DNA from: Steromphala cineraria
Lineage: Eukaryota; Mollusca; Gastropoda; Trochida; Trochidae
Direction: 5' to 3'
Length of the DNA: 64,000 nt
NCBI GenBank assembly: GCA_916613615.1
Contig: OU744731.1
Location: forward strand, 52,242,645 to 52,306,644
Part shown: positions 9,901 to 20,486 of the stretch, one piece after another
Position numbering within the stretch: position 1 is the first letter of the stretch
Layout: every line of letters starts with the position of its first letter
Notes under the pieces: model-generated
The model's input: only the letters and a program-made list of their open reading frames with translations
The model's database searches: none
What the model was told of the DNA's origin: nothing
Translations under genes and position numbers: made by a program

Positions 9901-11351
9901 TCGAATGTATGAAACATTACACAAAACTTCAGGTATGATATGAGGGTACAAATGTATTTGAAAATTCGAAATTGTTAATAATGACATGCATCTTTTTTGA
10001 CGACATGATGAAATACTAGTACTATTCATAAAATGTCACTGATCAAAAACTTCTTAGTTCTAAGAAAGTGATATTTTTCACTTATTTAAACAAAAATTAA
10101 AATAGCACTTATCACTTTGATATACGACAAACGCACTTATCCATTTCGTTGTCAGTTAAATCCTGAATGCGTCTATTCAAGGCAGGCTTCTATTCAAGGC
10201 ATGTTTCGTTATAAGGTTTAGGGTTAGACTTACAAAAGAACAAAAGGTCGATGATTAGCGCCACTAGTGTGAAATGTTTTGATACGGCATTACAAGGCAT
10301 TGCTGATTCGTCATTTCATTAACCATATACAAATATTCGGATATCATATAAATACCAATAGTTTATTTCAATAGTATTGAAGAACAAGCGGAATAATTTC
10401 CCAAAATTTTCAAATGGATTTCATAAATCATTCTCTCCCCACAGAGGCAGCTAATCAGTGCGAGCAAGCCTCTGTTCTAATCAGCCGCGATTCTGGGAGA
10501 TTGCCCTAGCGGCAAAAAGTTGTAACTTGAGATATCACCCTTATTTGCAGCCAATGAAAACACTTTTGGATATCATTGATTTGGAGCATTCTTAATAGTA
10601 TTAAAGTGACCTGGAAAATATATGGGTTCTATTTTTTTCATAAGCAGTGTGGAAGTGAAATATTTGAAAAATCAGATATGGATTGTTTATTTATAAGGTA
10701 GTTACTGGTACCTGCAGTCCATGTTGACCTGACCCCCATCATCGTACAGGGAGCCTCTAGTCTGGGGGAGTCGGGGAGGGGAACAGCCAAATAACGCTAT
10801 GGCACACCTGTCGTCATCCCTCGTGCCCCCTAGGGTCGGCACACCTTGAACAACAGAGTACATAGATATATACATAATATTATATATAAATATATCCTCA
10901 TTTACATAAACACAATGAAAAAACAGAAAAACAATATTTATGAATATTGTAATACATTGATTAACTGAAATTGAAATAATGTTAAACTTTAACAAGTTTG
11001 GTCAATGAATTGGAAAGTAAACTTAAATTACAATACTTTACATACCTAGTCATTACATTGGAAGGTAGGAAATACGGAATAAATCTCAGTCAAGTTATCA
11101 AAATACTATACCTTTATATAATTTACCCTGATATAAGAAAACTTATATAAACTACATAAAATTATTCATAGACAGACAAGGTCTATTTGACACATCTTTT
11201 TATTGAATACTTTCCAACTTATTTAACACATACAAAAGACGAATAAATTCATATCGTGAGTAGAAAGCAAAACGAAAAAGAGGAAGGGCAACATACCCAG
11301 TGTGAGGCCTAAGAAGAAGCTTAAAAGTGAGACAATGCCGAGAGAATTCAT
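6934..11351 (-). CDS. secreted 12-cysteine protein, gene B (complete, 5 exons)
   Basis: Exons 11351-11297, 10844-10712, 9375-9239, 7931-7862 and 7114-6934 join without a frame break to 191 codons plus TAA. Phases 1, 2, 1 and 2 match at every junction. Donors are GTATGT, GTACCA, GTGAAT and GTGAGA. Acceptors for exons 3 and 5 have good pyrimidine tracts; the one for exon 4 is weak. Exon 1 is a signal peptide (MNSLGIVSLLSFFLGLTLG). The mature part has 12 cysteines with motifs FGCSPP, MDCSN, RACVEGIRDAC, ALCSN, RDC, RNC and VC, suggesting paired helices held by disulfides, and no other membrane segment. I do not recognise the family; helical cysteine-rich secreted domains such as DUF19-like ones look vaguely similar. 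Gene A is a tandem paralogue. A CAG|GTGACT inside exon 5 (about 6975) could act as an alternative donor. Confidence 0.72.
8198..8222 (+). repeat. 25-base poly-G tract
   Basis: An uninterrupted run of G in intron 3 of gene B. Such runs are unstable and often miscounted in sequencing, so the exact length is unreliable. A 150-codon open frame to its right (8323-8775) is intronic and motif-free. Confidence 0.9.
9440..10430. other. intron 2 of gene B, no internal gene seen
   Basis: AT-rich intron between exons 3 and 2. The only structured part is the repeat copy at its exon 2 end (10437-10690) and a short duplicated phrase, TCTATTCAAGGCA, near 10172 and 10190. Confidence 0.6.
10437..10690. repeat. 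half copy of inverted-repeat element M2
   Basis: It shares CAAGCCTCTGTTCTAAT, GATTGCC(C/A)(A/T)AGCGG, AAAAAGTTGTAAC and TATTTGCAGCCAATGAAAA with the element at 14131-14735. It ends only about 20 bases from the donor of gene B exon 2. Confidence 0.7.
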
Positions 11352-11395
11352 TGTCTGGACTTACTGTAGTGTTTGACTTTCTAGCCTATGCAACC

Positions 11396-11402
11396 TTATA
11401 TA
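11396..11402 (-). promoter_or_regulatory. TATA box of gene B
   Basis: TATATAA on the minus strand, 45-51 bases upstream of the gene B ATG, with an initiator-like GTCAAACA between. The spacing would leave a 5' UTR of about 20 bases. Confidence 0.55.
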
Positions 11403-11519
11403 TTTATCATTACCATAAACAGGAAGTGCGTCTAGTACGTGTTGTCCAATGATACAGTATCGAGTAAACTACGTTAGAATGTCACTATCTTTAAATTGCG
11501 TAATTAACCTTACCACATG

Positions 11520-13690
11520 TCCGGCTTGATGACACCCCTTGGGGTGTTGACATTATTTCAACAAGTTTAACGATTGACAAACTCTGTTGAATAGAAAATA
11601 TTGCCCTTTCATATTTCCAAAAAAGTAAAATGCATGCAATGCATGTCATCAGCGGAGTGTTTTGTTATATCATATTTACGTTGATGGACCGCTTTGGGTC
11701 TTACTTTTTTTAAGAGAAAGGATTGCTTTTTCAGATTTCTGGAATATTTAAACGTATATGAAATGCCGAAATAGGAAAAAAACCTTTTTAAACCATTGAA
11801 AAGACTTTACAACAAGAAAATAAAGCGATATTGAGCAAGCTATTTGGATGGACGGTTTCTCTGGTAAAACGGGTTATATTAAATCAATGGATGGACGACA
11901 TCGATATATAAATATCGATATAATAATACGAATGTCCTTTGCAAATAAGGGCGCGTGATCTTACACACTAATGTCACGCGAGCTTATATGGTGATTCCAA
12001 ATCATCAGCGAAGTACATCTTATAGGGTTTTATGGTTGTATTTACGTTTACAATACAGTGTCTACGGAAAGTTCTTTCATATATTCAAGCTCATATTTTT
12101 CGTAGCAGTTTTGTTTTTTAAAAGGCATAATTAAACAATCTGACGTGTGTCTACTTTTGAAAAGATAATTTACATGTTCAAAACGTACCTTTAATGTTCT
12201 TCAAAACTAATACTCATCTCACACAATTGCTGCTTTCTTTTTCAAATAACGAATGGCTCCCGGTCATGCCAGACATGTAACGGTTAACGCCAATTTTCAT
12301 ATCTCATTTCTCTAATTCGTTCATTATTTCAATGAAAAAGGCAGATTTATTTCTTTGAATTATTGTGCTCCTCGATTGCCTTGGTATCTTCTTTAGATTC
12401 AATAATATACACATTTTTTATTTTTTTTGTTTCTTTTCAATGCTGCCCATTATTATTAATATTTATGGGGATACGCATAAGGTAGGGGCGAGGTTTCAAA
12501 ATGCATTTCAAAAGACACTACCTAAGATATTATTTCCCTTAGCAACCTTCTTATATCTCTGGTAAAACGAGTTATATTAAGTCAACAGCCCCTTAACCAT
12601 GATTTTATTCGAGACCCACTTTGTGTTTCGGAAATACGGTTAATGCTAGCAATTGATAACAGAGTGAGCTTTGAAACGGAAAACTTCCTGTTTACATTCA
12701 TCTGCACATGTAGACATAACTTACACTATGATTATTGCGTTATTGTCAATCAGCGATGTGTCGAACGTAGAGTTATTGACTTTCACCAAATGCGTTGGTT
12801 TATGTATAATACTACTCCTAGGGAATATATTCAACCAATTTACCCGAACTAGTGTACATGTAAGAAGTCCGATTCACAGGTTTTACCAATTGATGTTTGC
12901 GAGTAACTACTCAATATATAGGGTGCAGTAACGAATTCGATATATTACCCAATGGGTTACATGTGTTATAAAACCATCAAAGAGGTACTTAGCAACCATT
13001 ATATCGACCATGTTGAATAACTGTGGTGCATAGAAAACCATCGCTCGATAATGTGAAATACATTTTGTGTTCAGCAAACATTCTCTCCATCATATTTTTT
13101 TTTAAATCTGGCGCATATCAAACATTCTCTCGATCATGTTAGATACATTAGGTGTTTAATTTGATTATCTAGATAATAATTATACAAAGTGGTTCTAAGT
13201 AATCATTCTTTATAAATGGTATAGCATTGGTAAAACCATTGGTCAAGTAACAAAAATAGGTTTGACCAGCTGCCGCTTTATAACAGCAATGTAATAGGCA
13301 GATAAGCTCTACCTCCTGAAATTATTTTACTGTTCACATTTCATTTTGATGCACCTGATTCATGCTGGAAAGATTTTTTTTTCTGGCATTTTTTTCTATT
13401 TTGTTCATTTATTTTTCATAACATTTATGAACGTAAGTTCTGTGATGTAGTTTATAGAAGTACATTTTTATTGTTCTTAATGTATTCTTATATATTTATA
13501 GCCGGGAAAACATTTTTAAAAACAACACTATTGAAGACAATTTTGTCATCTCCACAGGATTTGAACACCCTTTGATAAGTTGCAGTTCGTCGACGAAGAA
13601 ACGGGATTACTGCTAATGAGAGTTACCTCCCTTGTTTAACCCTCTTCTGTTATCTTATTATGTCGATGGGCGTTTTCTAGAGTGCAGTAT
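11520..13690. repeat. dispersed repeat R1, copy 1
   Basis: It shows ordered similarity with 34020-37150: CTTGGGGTGTTGACAT, CATCAGCGAAGTAC, GGGATACGCAT(A/T)AGG, ACACTACC(T/A)AAGA(T/C)ATTATTTC, AACCATGATTTTATTC and GTTACCTCCCTTG near the end. No protein-coding frame is retained, so its class is unknown. Copy 2 is longer because another element sits inside it. Confidence 0.65.
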
Positions 13691-14130
13691 TCTCTTCCTG
13701 GTAGGTAGTTAAATCAATTCAAGATTGTTAATTTGTTAATTAAGTTGTCACAATAAATGTTATATTGCGATATTAGACAACCGTTCACTGTCTTAAACAA
13801 CAAACTAGTATGAATAAATTTCTATAGTATTGTTTTGGGAAATGTTGTATTTGTTGAACATCAAATAAACATAAACAACAACATTAACTTTTATATTTTA
13901 ATGAAGCTTGGTGGTGTTAGAAGGTAAATGTGATGTTTTGTATTTTATATACAATTAGTTTGAACACGAAAGTATCGAGGAAACGAAAGTGAAAGTAGGA
14001 TTTTCTATTGCGTGTTATAACATGTTCAAGGATACAAGATATTGAAGTATCTTAAACCAGCTACACATGCCATGGTCTTATTTTGTTGATAAATTTGCCT
14101 TGCATTTAGTTATGTCATACCATTCTATGT

Positions 14131-14735
14131 CACCATTCTCTCCTGAAAGAGGTAGTTCAGGTCGAGCAAGCCTCTGTTCTAATAAGCCAAGATCCTTGGG
14201 TTCCGACAGATTGCCAATAGCGGAAAAAGTTGTAACCAAAGATATCTTTCTTATTTGCAGCCAATGAAAAAACATCCTTTGGTAATCCATGACTTGGAGA
14301 TTTTTAACGGTCGTAAAGTGACATGGAAAATGTGTTTATTTTTCATAAACAGTGTGAGTGGGAAATATTTGAAAATTAGATATGGATTGGGTTTTTCATA
14401 AGATCGAAACTGTTTTATAATTGTGTAAATTATTGTTCGTTTTATGATAAATTTCATTTTACTAATTACCTAAATGAGAAGGTAAAAAGATATGTTTTCT
14501 AAATGGAAGAGTTATCTCACCTGGATGTAAGATTTCAATGATAGTTTTTCCGAAACATACGGAAATGGCCGAGGTTTTGCGAATGACCACTTTTGAAACG
14601 GAGTCGCAGATTGTAAAGCTAACTTGGATCAGCTCCAATCAGATTTCTACCTTTCTATCCAATGTATTTGGCCCATTAGAACAGAGGCTAACTCGGGTAT
14701 GCCTGAGCTACCTGGGAAATGGGGTGTCACCGGCT
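14131..14735. repeat. inverted-repeat element M2, full copy
   Basis: The ends are inverted copies of each other: GCAAGCCTCTGTTCTAATAA near 14166 and TTAGAACAGAGGCTAAC near 14676, continuing outward to ATTCTCTCC and GGAAATGGGG. Internal parts match 55698-56290 in opposite order. Short open frames across it are not conserved between copies, so it is treated as a non-autonomous DNA element. Confidence 0.7.
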
Positions 14736-14799
14736 GACGTATACAACGCATTAAAGATCCATTGTAGTGAATTTCAATATTTTTCAAAGTATTTTTAAT

Positions 14800-15690
14800 G
14801 TATTTGTTGTATATAAGGAATATTATGCAACCAACCTAGAGAAAATCGGACAAAAGTTCATTAAAAAGGAGACGATTAACCGAAGTGACCGAAACGGCAT
14901 CTGCTAATTCCTAGTACCACTAGTAGTCGACATGAAGGCGAGACAACCAGTGCTGCAATCTCTGATCTAACCGTGTTATATTGTATATAGCATTTAAATA
15001 TACTGATTAAAAACAAATTTTCAAATTTCATAATGTTATTAAGCCATGCAAAATACCGGTCGGAATGTATTTTATGAATGAAAGCAACTTTGTCAAAAGA
15101 AAATGTCACAGAGAAACCATTTTACTTCGACTATGCCTTTCAAGAGGGGCAATAAGTATGATTCATGACTAATTTTCTTAACTTAATATATATTTAAATG
15201 ACTGTACATTTGCTTTAAGACAAAGGCTTCGTTACATTAAAAGTATGTTCATATTTACCTTTAAATCATCGCCCTCATTCGATTTGCACATTCATACCCT
15301 CAAGGTAAATGTATGACAATTATTTGTTTTCAAAGGAAGCCGAGCAAACTTCCTATACATGTGCAGAAGCAGAAATTACAATTCAATTTAATTATATGTT
15401 TGTGATATATGACCAAATCCAAATCCGTTTTACAGTATTGATAAGATAAAAAATTGTTTTCGACTTATTGCTAGTCGCAGTGCATTGTCCTGATTTCGAT
15501 CAAAAATAAATGTTTTACACTTTTTTGTTGAATGTATACTACCGCATACAACTTAGCATTAGTATAATTTTCAACAACAGTCAGCAATTAGCGAAATAAG
15601 ATTAACTGATACATTTTAACTTCTGACATATTTGACTCAATAACATACCAAAGTAACTTTAATTCAGAAATAACAGCAGAAGCTAGTAAA
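14800..15690. other. AT-rich intergenic sequence, nothing recognised
   Basis: No open frame with a motif, no inverted repeat and no tandem array was seen between element M2 and the minisatellite. Confidence 0.5.
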
Positions 15691-15702
15691 CCAATATTAA
15701 AA

Positions 15703-15870
15703 ATAGAACGCCAATATTCAAAAAAAGAACGCCAATATGCACAACTAGAACGCCAATATGCAAAACTAGAACGCCAAAATTAATTGCAAAACTAGAACGT
15801 CAATATGCAAAAAAAGAACGCCAATATGCACAACTAGAACGCCAATATATAAAACTAGAACGCCTTTATG
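15703..15870 (+). repeat. 22-bp minisatellite
   Basis: About eight imperfect units of AACTAGAACGCCAATATGCA, with variant linkers (AAAAAAAGAACGCC, ACAACTAGAACGCC). One unit carries an extra AATT. It is directly followed by a different tandem repeat. Confidence 0.85.
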
Positions 15871-15875
15871 CATAA

Positions 15876-16079
15876 GCTGTTCACAAATCGCAAAGATATA
15901 TTGGACTGCAATTTTGAGATTATAACACCATGTGCATGTGCCACCGCCAACACAGATAAATAGAGATTATTAACCGAGCTGTTCACAAATCGCAAAGATA
16001 TATTGGACTGCAATTTTGAGATTATAACACCATGTGCATGTGCCACCGCCAACACAGATAAATAGAGATTATTAACCGA
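15876..16079 (+). repeat. 102-bp perfect tandem duplication
   Basis: Two identical-looking 102-base units begin GCTGTTCACAAATCG at 15876 and 15978 and end TTATTAACCGA. The reverse strand is open through both units (AVAHAHGVII repeated) only because 102 is a multiple of three. The outer flank GTGTGTTTCCGTATCATTAA recurs in reverse near 19390 and 33485. Confidence 0.9.
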
Positions 16080-16297
16080 GTGTGTTTCCGTATCATTAAA
16101 GCGTAACTCCCGGATAATTTAGAATAATTTATCCAAGCCAAACTGTACATTTATGATCGTGTTTTCATAATATATAGTTCATATTATGAATTTACGTGAG
16201 GTCATTTTATTTTTAAACTAATCATAAAAGTGATTAATTGCGATTTAAAAAATAATAGTACGCTTCCTGCCTCGATCGTGTTGTTCCGTAGATCTTA

Positions 16298-16345
16298 CCG
16301 GAAGTTACGTCAACTGTGGAAAACAAGAGTGACGTAGCCGCCATT
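16298..16345 (+). promoter_or_regulatory. possible TATA-less promoter: ETS, CRE-like and YY1-like sites
   Basis: ACCGGAAGTTACGTCA (16297-16312), GTGACGTAG (about 16329) and GCCGCCATT (16337-16345) are clustered in an otherwise AT-rich area. These motifs are typical of housekeeping promoters in animals. A similar ACGTC/ATGGCCGCC combination near 19030-19100 is repetitive, so this cluster may instead belong to a transposon. Confidence 0.35.
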
Positions 16346-16512
16346 ACTAACGTAAACAACACCACGTTTTATTTCAGTGATCATGTTCTTGTCGATATTG
16401 GCCCATCAAACCAAGTTTTAGTGATTACATTTTAATATCTGCTGTATGAAAGGATATTCTAAGTGAAGGAAAAGCTATATGATTATTTCGGCAAATTTTA
16501 CGGAAACAATTA

Positions 16513-18099
16513 ATGTCAATTATCCGGTATATTGACAATGCCATACTCGGAAAACCTGTGGGCTGCACTGTTTTGCCTCTGGTGAGTTAGGCTAGTCGTT
16601 GTGTCTTTTTTCCTTATATATTATCATCTGTTTGTCTATGGAATCTTTCATTTACCATCTTCGTATTTGCATGTGTGAAAATATTTCAATATTTAGCCTT
16701 GAAAAAAATATCATCTGCCGTCTTTCGAAACGTGGCTCTCCGTGTTTGCAGTATGTTGCCTTTGGTTCGTTTTCGCTGCATGCATTTCTTGATAAACGGC
16801 ATATAGACTATAGCCCCATTTACATCAGTGTACGACAATATACGTTGTAAATATGATTTATCAAATTTAAATTTTGTTGTCCAATTTCAAAATCATGATC
16901 TGGCATCACTCACTAAAATAAACATTTACTATTTTTTACTTACTTTGAAGCTCATGCAAACAATGAAGGAGGTAATTATTATGGTTTAATTTTTATAAAT
17001 ACATATATATCTAATATGTTTATTGGAAGAGAATAGTTTTATGTAAAACATAAAATGTAAATATTCATTTGGAAATTAATGTGACTGAACAAAATTTATA
17101 TTTATCCAGTGATTTCTGGGACAATGATGATTTATGTTTTATTTATGTTCATATGAATTTTCCCATAATAAACAAATATGAGGCATTTGTTAAATAATTG
17201 AAACTAAAAAAAATCAATGCATATGGGGTTTTTTTCTCAACTATTTTCTTTAAAAAATATTTCATGTTCCATATTAAAAATTGTTTGTTATTTGAATGAA
17301 CAGCACATTTATTTTTTTTATTTTTAAAATAAAATATGTCATAATTTCTTGAGCAATCACTCAAAGTAATAATGACAGGTATAAATATTTGGAGTAGCTT
17401 TTCAGGAAAACATTTATTTATTTATTTCTGTACTCTGATTTCCCCCAAAAAAATTTAAATTAAAAGTATTAATTTGATATACAAAATAACTTCCTTCCTT
17501 TAGTCAATTAACTTGTTTATGTGAAATTCAAAAACATTTAATTTCTTAACAAATATGTTTTTACCAGGAGGTCTGAAACAATAATTATCAAAATATTTAT
17601 TGAATATTAGGAATAATTTTATTCTATCAATATCTAGTGTTTGTGCATGTATTAATTCAGAATCCAGAACGATTTTTAATATTAGTTTTACAGGCAATGC
17701 TCAATAGAGTCCAATAAACAATAAAATATTTATTGTTAATTATTTACCTCCATGCATAAACATTTTGTGTCATGGAGGGGACTTGAGGAAAAAACTTCAT
17801 AATCAAAACTTCCTGCGGAGGAATTTCGAATTTATTTTTTGCAAAAATGTTGATATTAATATATAATTCTAATATTGTAATTATTCTATAATAATAATAA
17901 ATATGATATTAATTTAATAAACAAATTTGAATAATTTTTGTTTTATATTTCCCAGCTTACAGCAGAGAAGCATCTTATTAACATAGAGAAAAATTTAAGA
18001 GAACAATTTATGAACTATTTTTATGCCCCCGAATCGGAGATTCCGGGGGTATATTGTTTTTCACCTGTCCGTCTGTCCGTTTGTCCACAAAAACTTTAA
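16513..18099 (+). CDS. candidate small gene, about 77 residues, unrecognised
   Basis: Three phase-0 pieces join in frame. 16513-16581 runs from ATG to CTG|GTGAGT (MSIIRYIDNAILGKPVGC…). 16951-16971 is a 21-base microexon (LMQTMKE) with GTAATT donor. 17956 onward follows TTTCCCAG and reads LTAEKHLINIEKNLREQFMN, a helix-like stretch. It then runs into a MITE and stops at 18099. Codon content of the real part looks protein-like and a plausible promoter lies upstream, but the second acceptor is only fair. The true 3' end may be a donor just before or within the MITE. No family recognised. Confidence 0.3.
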
Positions 18100-18247
18100 C
18101 CTTGGTCATAACTTTTGATTGGTCAGAGCTGGGTCTTTGATACTTGACATATGGATCCCTTGTGATGAGACCTTTCAGACGACACCATGACATTTGACCT
18201 TGTGACCTTGACCTTGACACAGCGAGCAGGATGCATCTGGGGGCATT
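18022..18247. repeat. MITE with CCCCC/GGGGG ends
   Basis: It begins TATGCCCCCGAATC and ends TCTGGGGGCATTCG, an inverted pair. The inside has CTGTCCGTCTGTCCGTTTGTC and GTGACCTTGACCTTGACA, a style common in mollusc genomes. A relative with TATACCCCCGC ends lies at 34211-35286. Confidence 0.7.
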
Positions 18248-18259
18248 CGTGTTTCACAA

Positions 18260-20450
18260 ACACATCTTGTTAATTTCAAAACTCTGAACTATTATTGACT
18301 GAAATCGTTGATATTTATTATCAATTACTGATAAAAACACTTATAAAATGCAGATATATAATCAATTTAAATTTTATTTTGATATAAATTAGATAAAGAC
18401 TTCGCGTATATATCGTAACATGATCGGTAAGTAATATGATATTTATAGATATTAAGTGAAATTGTTAAATTATTGAAGGATATTCTGGACGATTTCACGT
18501 CCACCTGTTACGACATTGCAATGCAATTCATAACATATTGTTTTGATAACTTTTCTTTATTTATACGTATAATTTAAAAAAAAAACTAAACATTTCTTAT
18601 AATTTGGTATTTCCTGTCGGTGTTCTGTTGAAGTAGTACTTCTAACCCGGACTTTGGTATCGTGCTGTATTTTGCAAAATCAAACTACAAAAAGACAGAA
18701 ACAAATTACGCAATTTCACTGATAAACAAACCCACATACATTAGAAATTATTTATGTAAAAAAAACCCGATGTTTTCCTAGATGTTTTTGAACTGAAAAT
18801 CGCATTGCAGGGATTCATTTCCGGGTTGGTTAATAGATAGCTATCAAATTTTATGGTCAATGTTGGGGTTATTCCTTTCAACCATTGCTTCAGAGAGTTA
18901 TTTACAGACATTTTGCAAGTTTTTACATGGATTCGTCGAGTGGTATGGCCGCTACAACCCTCGGTGTTTATTTGTCTGTCAGTGCTAATAATACGACAGA
19001 CGCCATTTTGCGGGCCGTGTTTTCCACAGTTGACGTCACACATTCCATCGGCAACAATCGAGATTTTCCCGGTCTTTTCCGTAAAACAAAATGGCCGCCA
19101 CGTCAAAAAGCGACGTAAACAGTACAGTTTTTCGCCTTCTTTTACGATTTTCATGAAATATACTTGATTGTGATGGCAAAGATGTGTATTGAATTGATCG
19201 CTTATAACTTATCAATGCGAGTTTTACGTCTTCAAAATGTACATGCTAAGCATTGTGAAGATATATGAACGCAGTTGGAGCAAAATCACCCGGGAGTTGC
19301 GCTTTAATATCATTTAATAGGAATAAAATTTGTATTATGCGAGCCTTTGGCGAGCATAATACATATATTTTTATTCCTATTATATGATATTAATGATACG
19401 GCAACACACGAGGTTAATAATTTCTTTATCATATAATGTCACTTTGAAATAAAAGGATTTAAACGAAATATGATACCTTCTTAAAAAAATTTTTACCTAG
19501 ATTTCGCGGAGTAATTGCTTTCACAATAAACCAAGGTGAATTCATATTGTCGGCGATGTACAGTTGTGAACAGTCTAGAAATATTCCTTCATGAAATGAT
19601 TTTTTTTACAGTGATAGAAACGTCTCCTTCAATCTATGAACATTTTCAGTCTGATTTCCAATGCACGAGTAAACATTGTATTTTTTAATTACACAAAATG
19701 TGTAAGAACCAGTTGTCAACGTCGCTACAACAGGGGAAGTAACTCTAACTGCATTTTGAAAAGCTGCATTGTCATTGTTGTTACGCCAGTTCAGTTACGG
19801 TATCCTTAGACTAAACGTCGACTATTTGCGAAGGTGAGGTTGTTGCGTTTGTAACTACGCTACTAGATAATCTGTACTATCACTAGAATATGATTTGTTT
19901 ATGCTGATAAGTTGTTAACCGACACGACCAAAGCGATCTAGGCCTATGTTATGCACGAAAATTGAAGCACCTATTTTTTCGATAGCCGATATTGTTAGCT
20001 GCATATCGTTTTATTTTTAAACGCACAATGAAAACAACTTGAAATGCTTCGATAGCCAAGCTATTTATAAAATACGAATGCGTGATTAGTTTACGATATT
20101 TTTTTCGATAAAAAACCCACAAAACCTGAAAACTCCCGACGACGTTATCAATGTTTAGAGACCGGTTTAGGACTCGCATGACATGCATGGAGTTTTGAGA
20201 AAATAGTTCGGGTTTTGACCTCATTTGCATTGTTTTCAGGGATCTGATAACATGATTACAAGATGGGTTTATTGCACAGATAACACTGCCCATTATATGA
20301 TAATATACTGTACATGTCAATAAAGTGAAGATGTCTTTAGAAGGCCATGTGAGTTTCAAAGTCGATATTAAAATTTTGATGTATATTTTCCCCAAAAAGT
20401 CACAAATCTTTAGATATTAATAACATAGTATTTTGGCATTTGCTAATTTG
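18260..20450. other. intergenic, repeat-derived; no supported gene
   Basis: It holds several short open frames on both strands (the largest 148 codons, 20395-19949 minus) without recognisable motifs. There is a hairpin at 19306-19393, with its outer repeat ends GATACGGCAACACAC and GGAGTTGCGCTTTAATATCA. The 5' UTR exon or exons of the TRIM-PARP gene should lie here or further left. Confidence 0.5.
19306..19393. repeat. 88-bp hairpin
   Basis: TAATATCATTTAATAGGAAT... GTATTATGCGAGCC is mirrored by GGCGAGCATAATAC...ATTCCTATTATATGATATTA around the centre at about 19347. Confidence 0.8.
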
Positions 20451-20486
20451 ATGTTATTTGTGTCGTTTCAGTGTCCCATCTCAAGA

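Noticed and set aside
19949..20395. 148-codon minus-strand open frame upstream of TRIM-PARP
   Set aside because: No recognisable domain or splice context, and it falls outside the duplicated unit so there is no conservation to support it.
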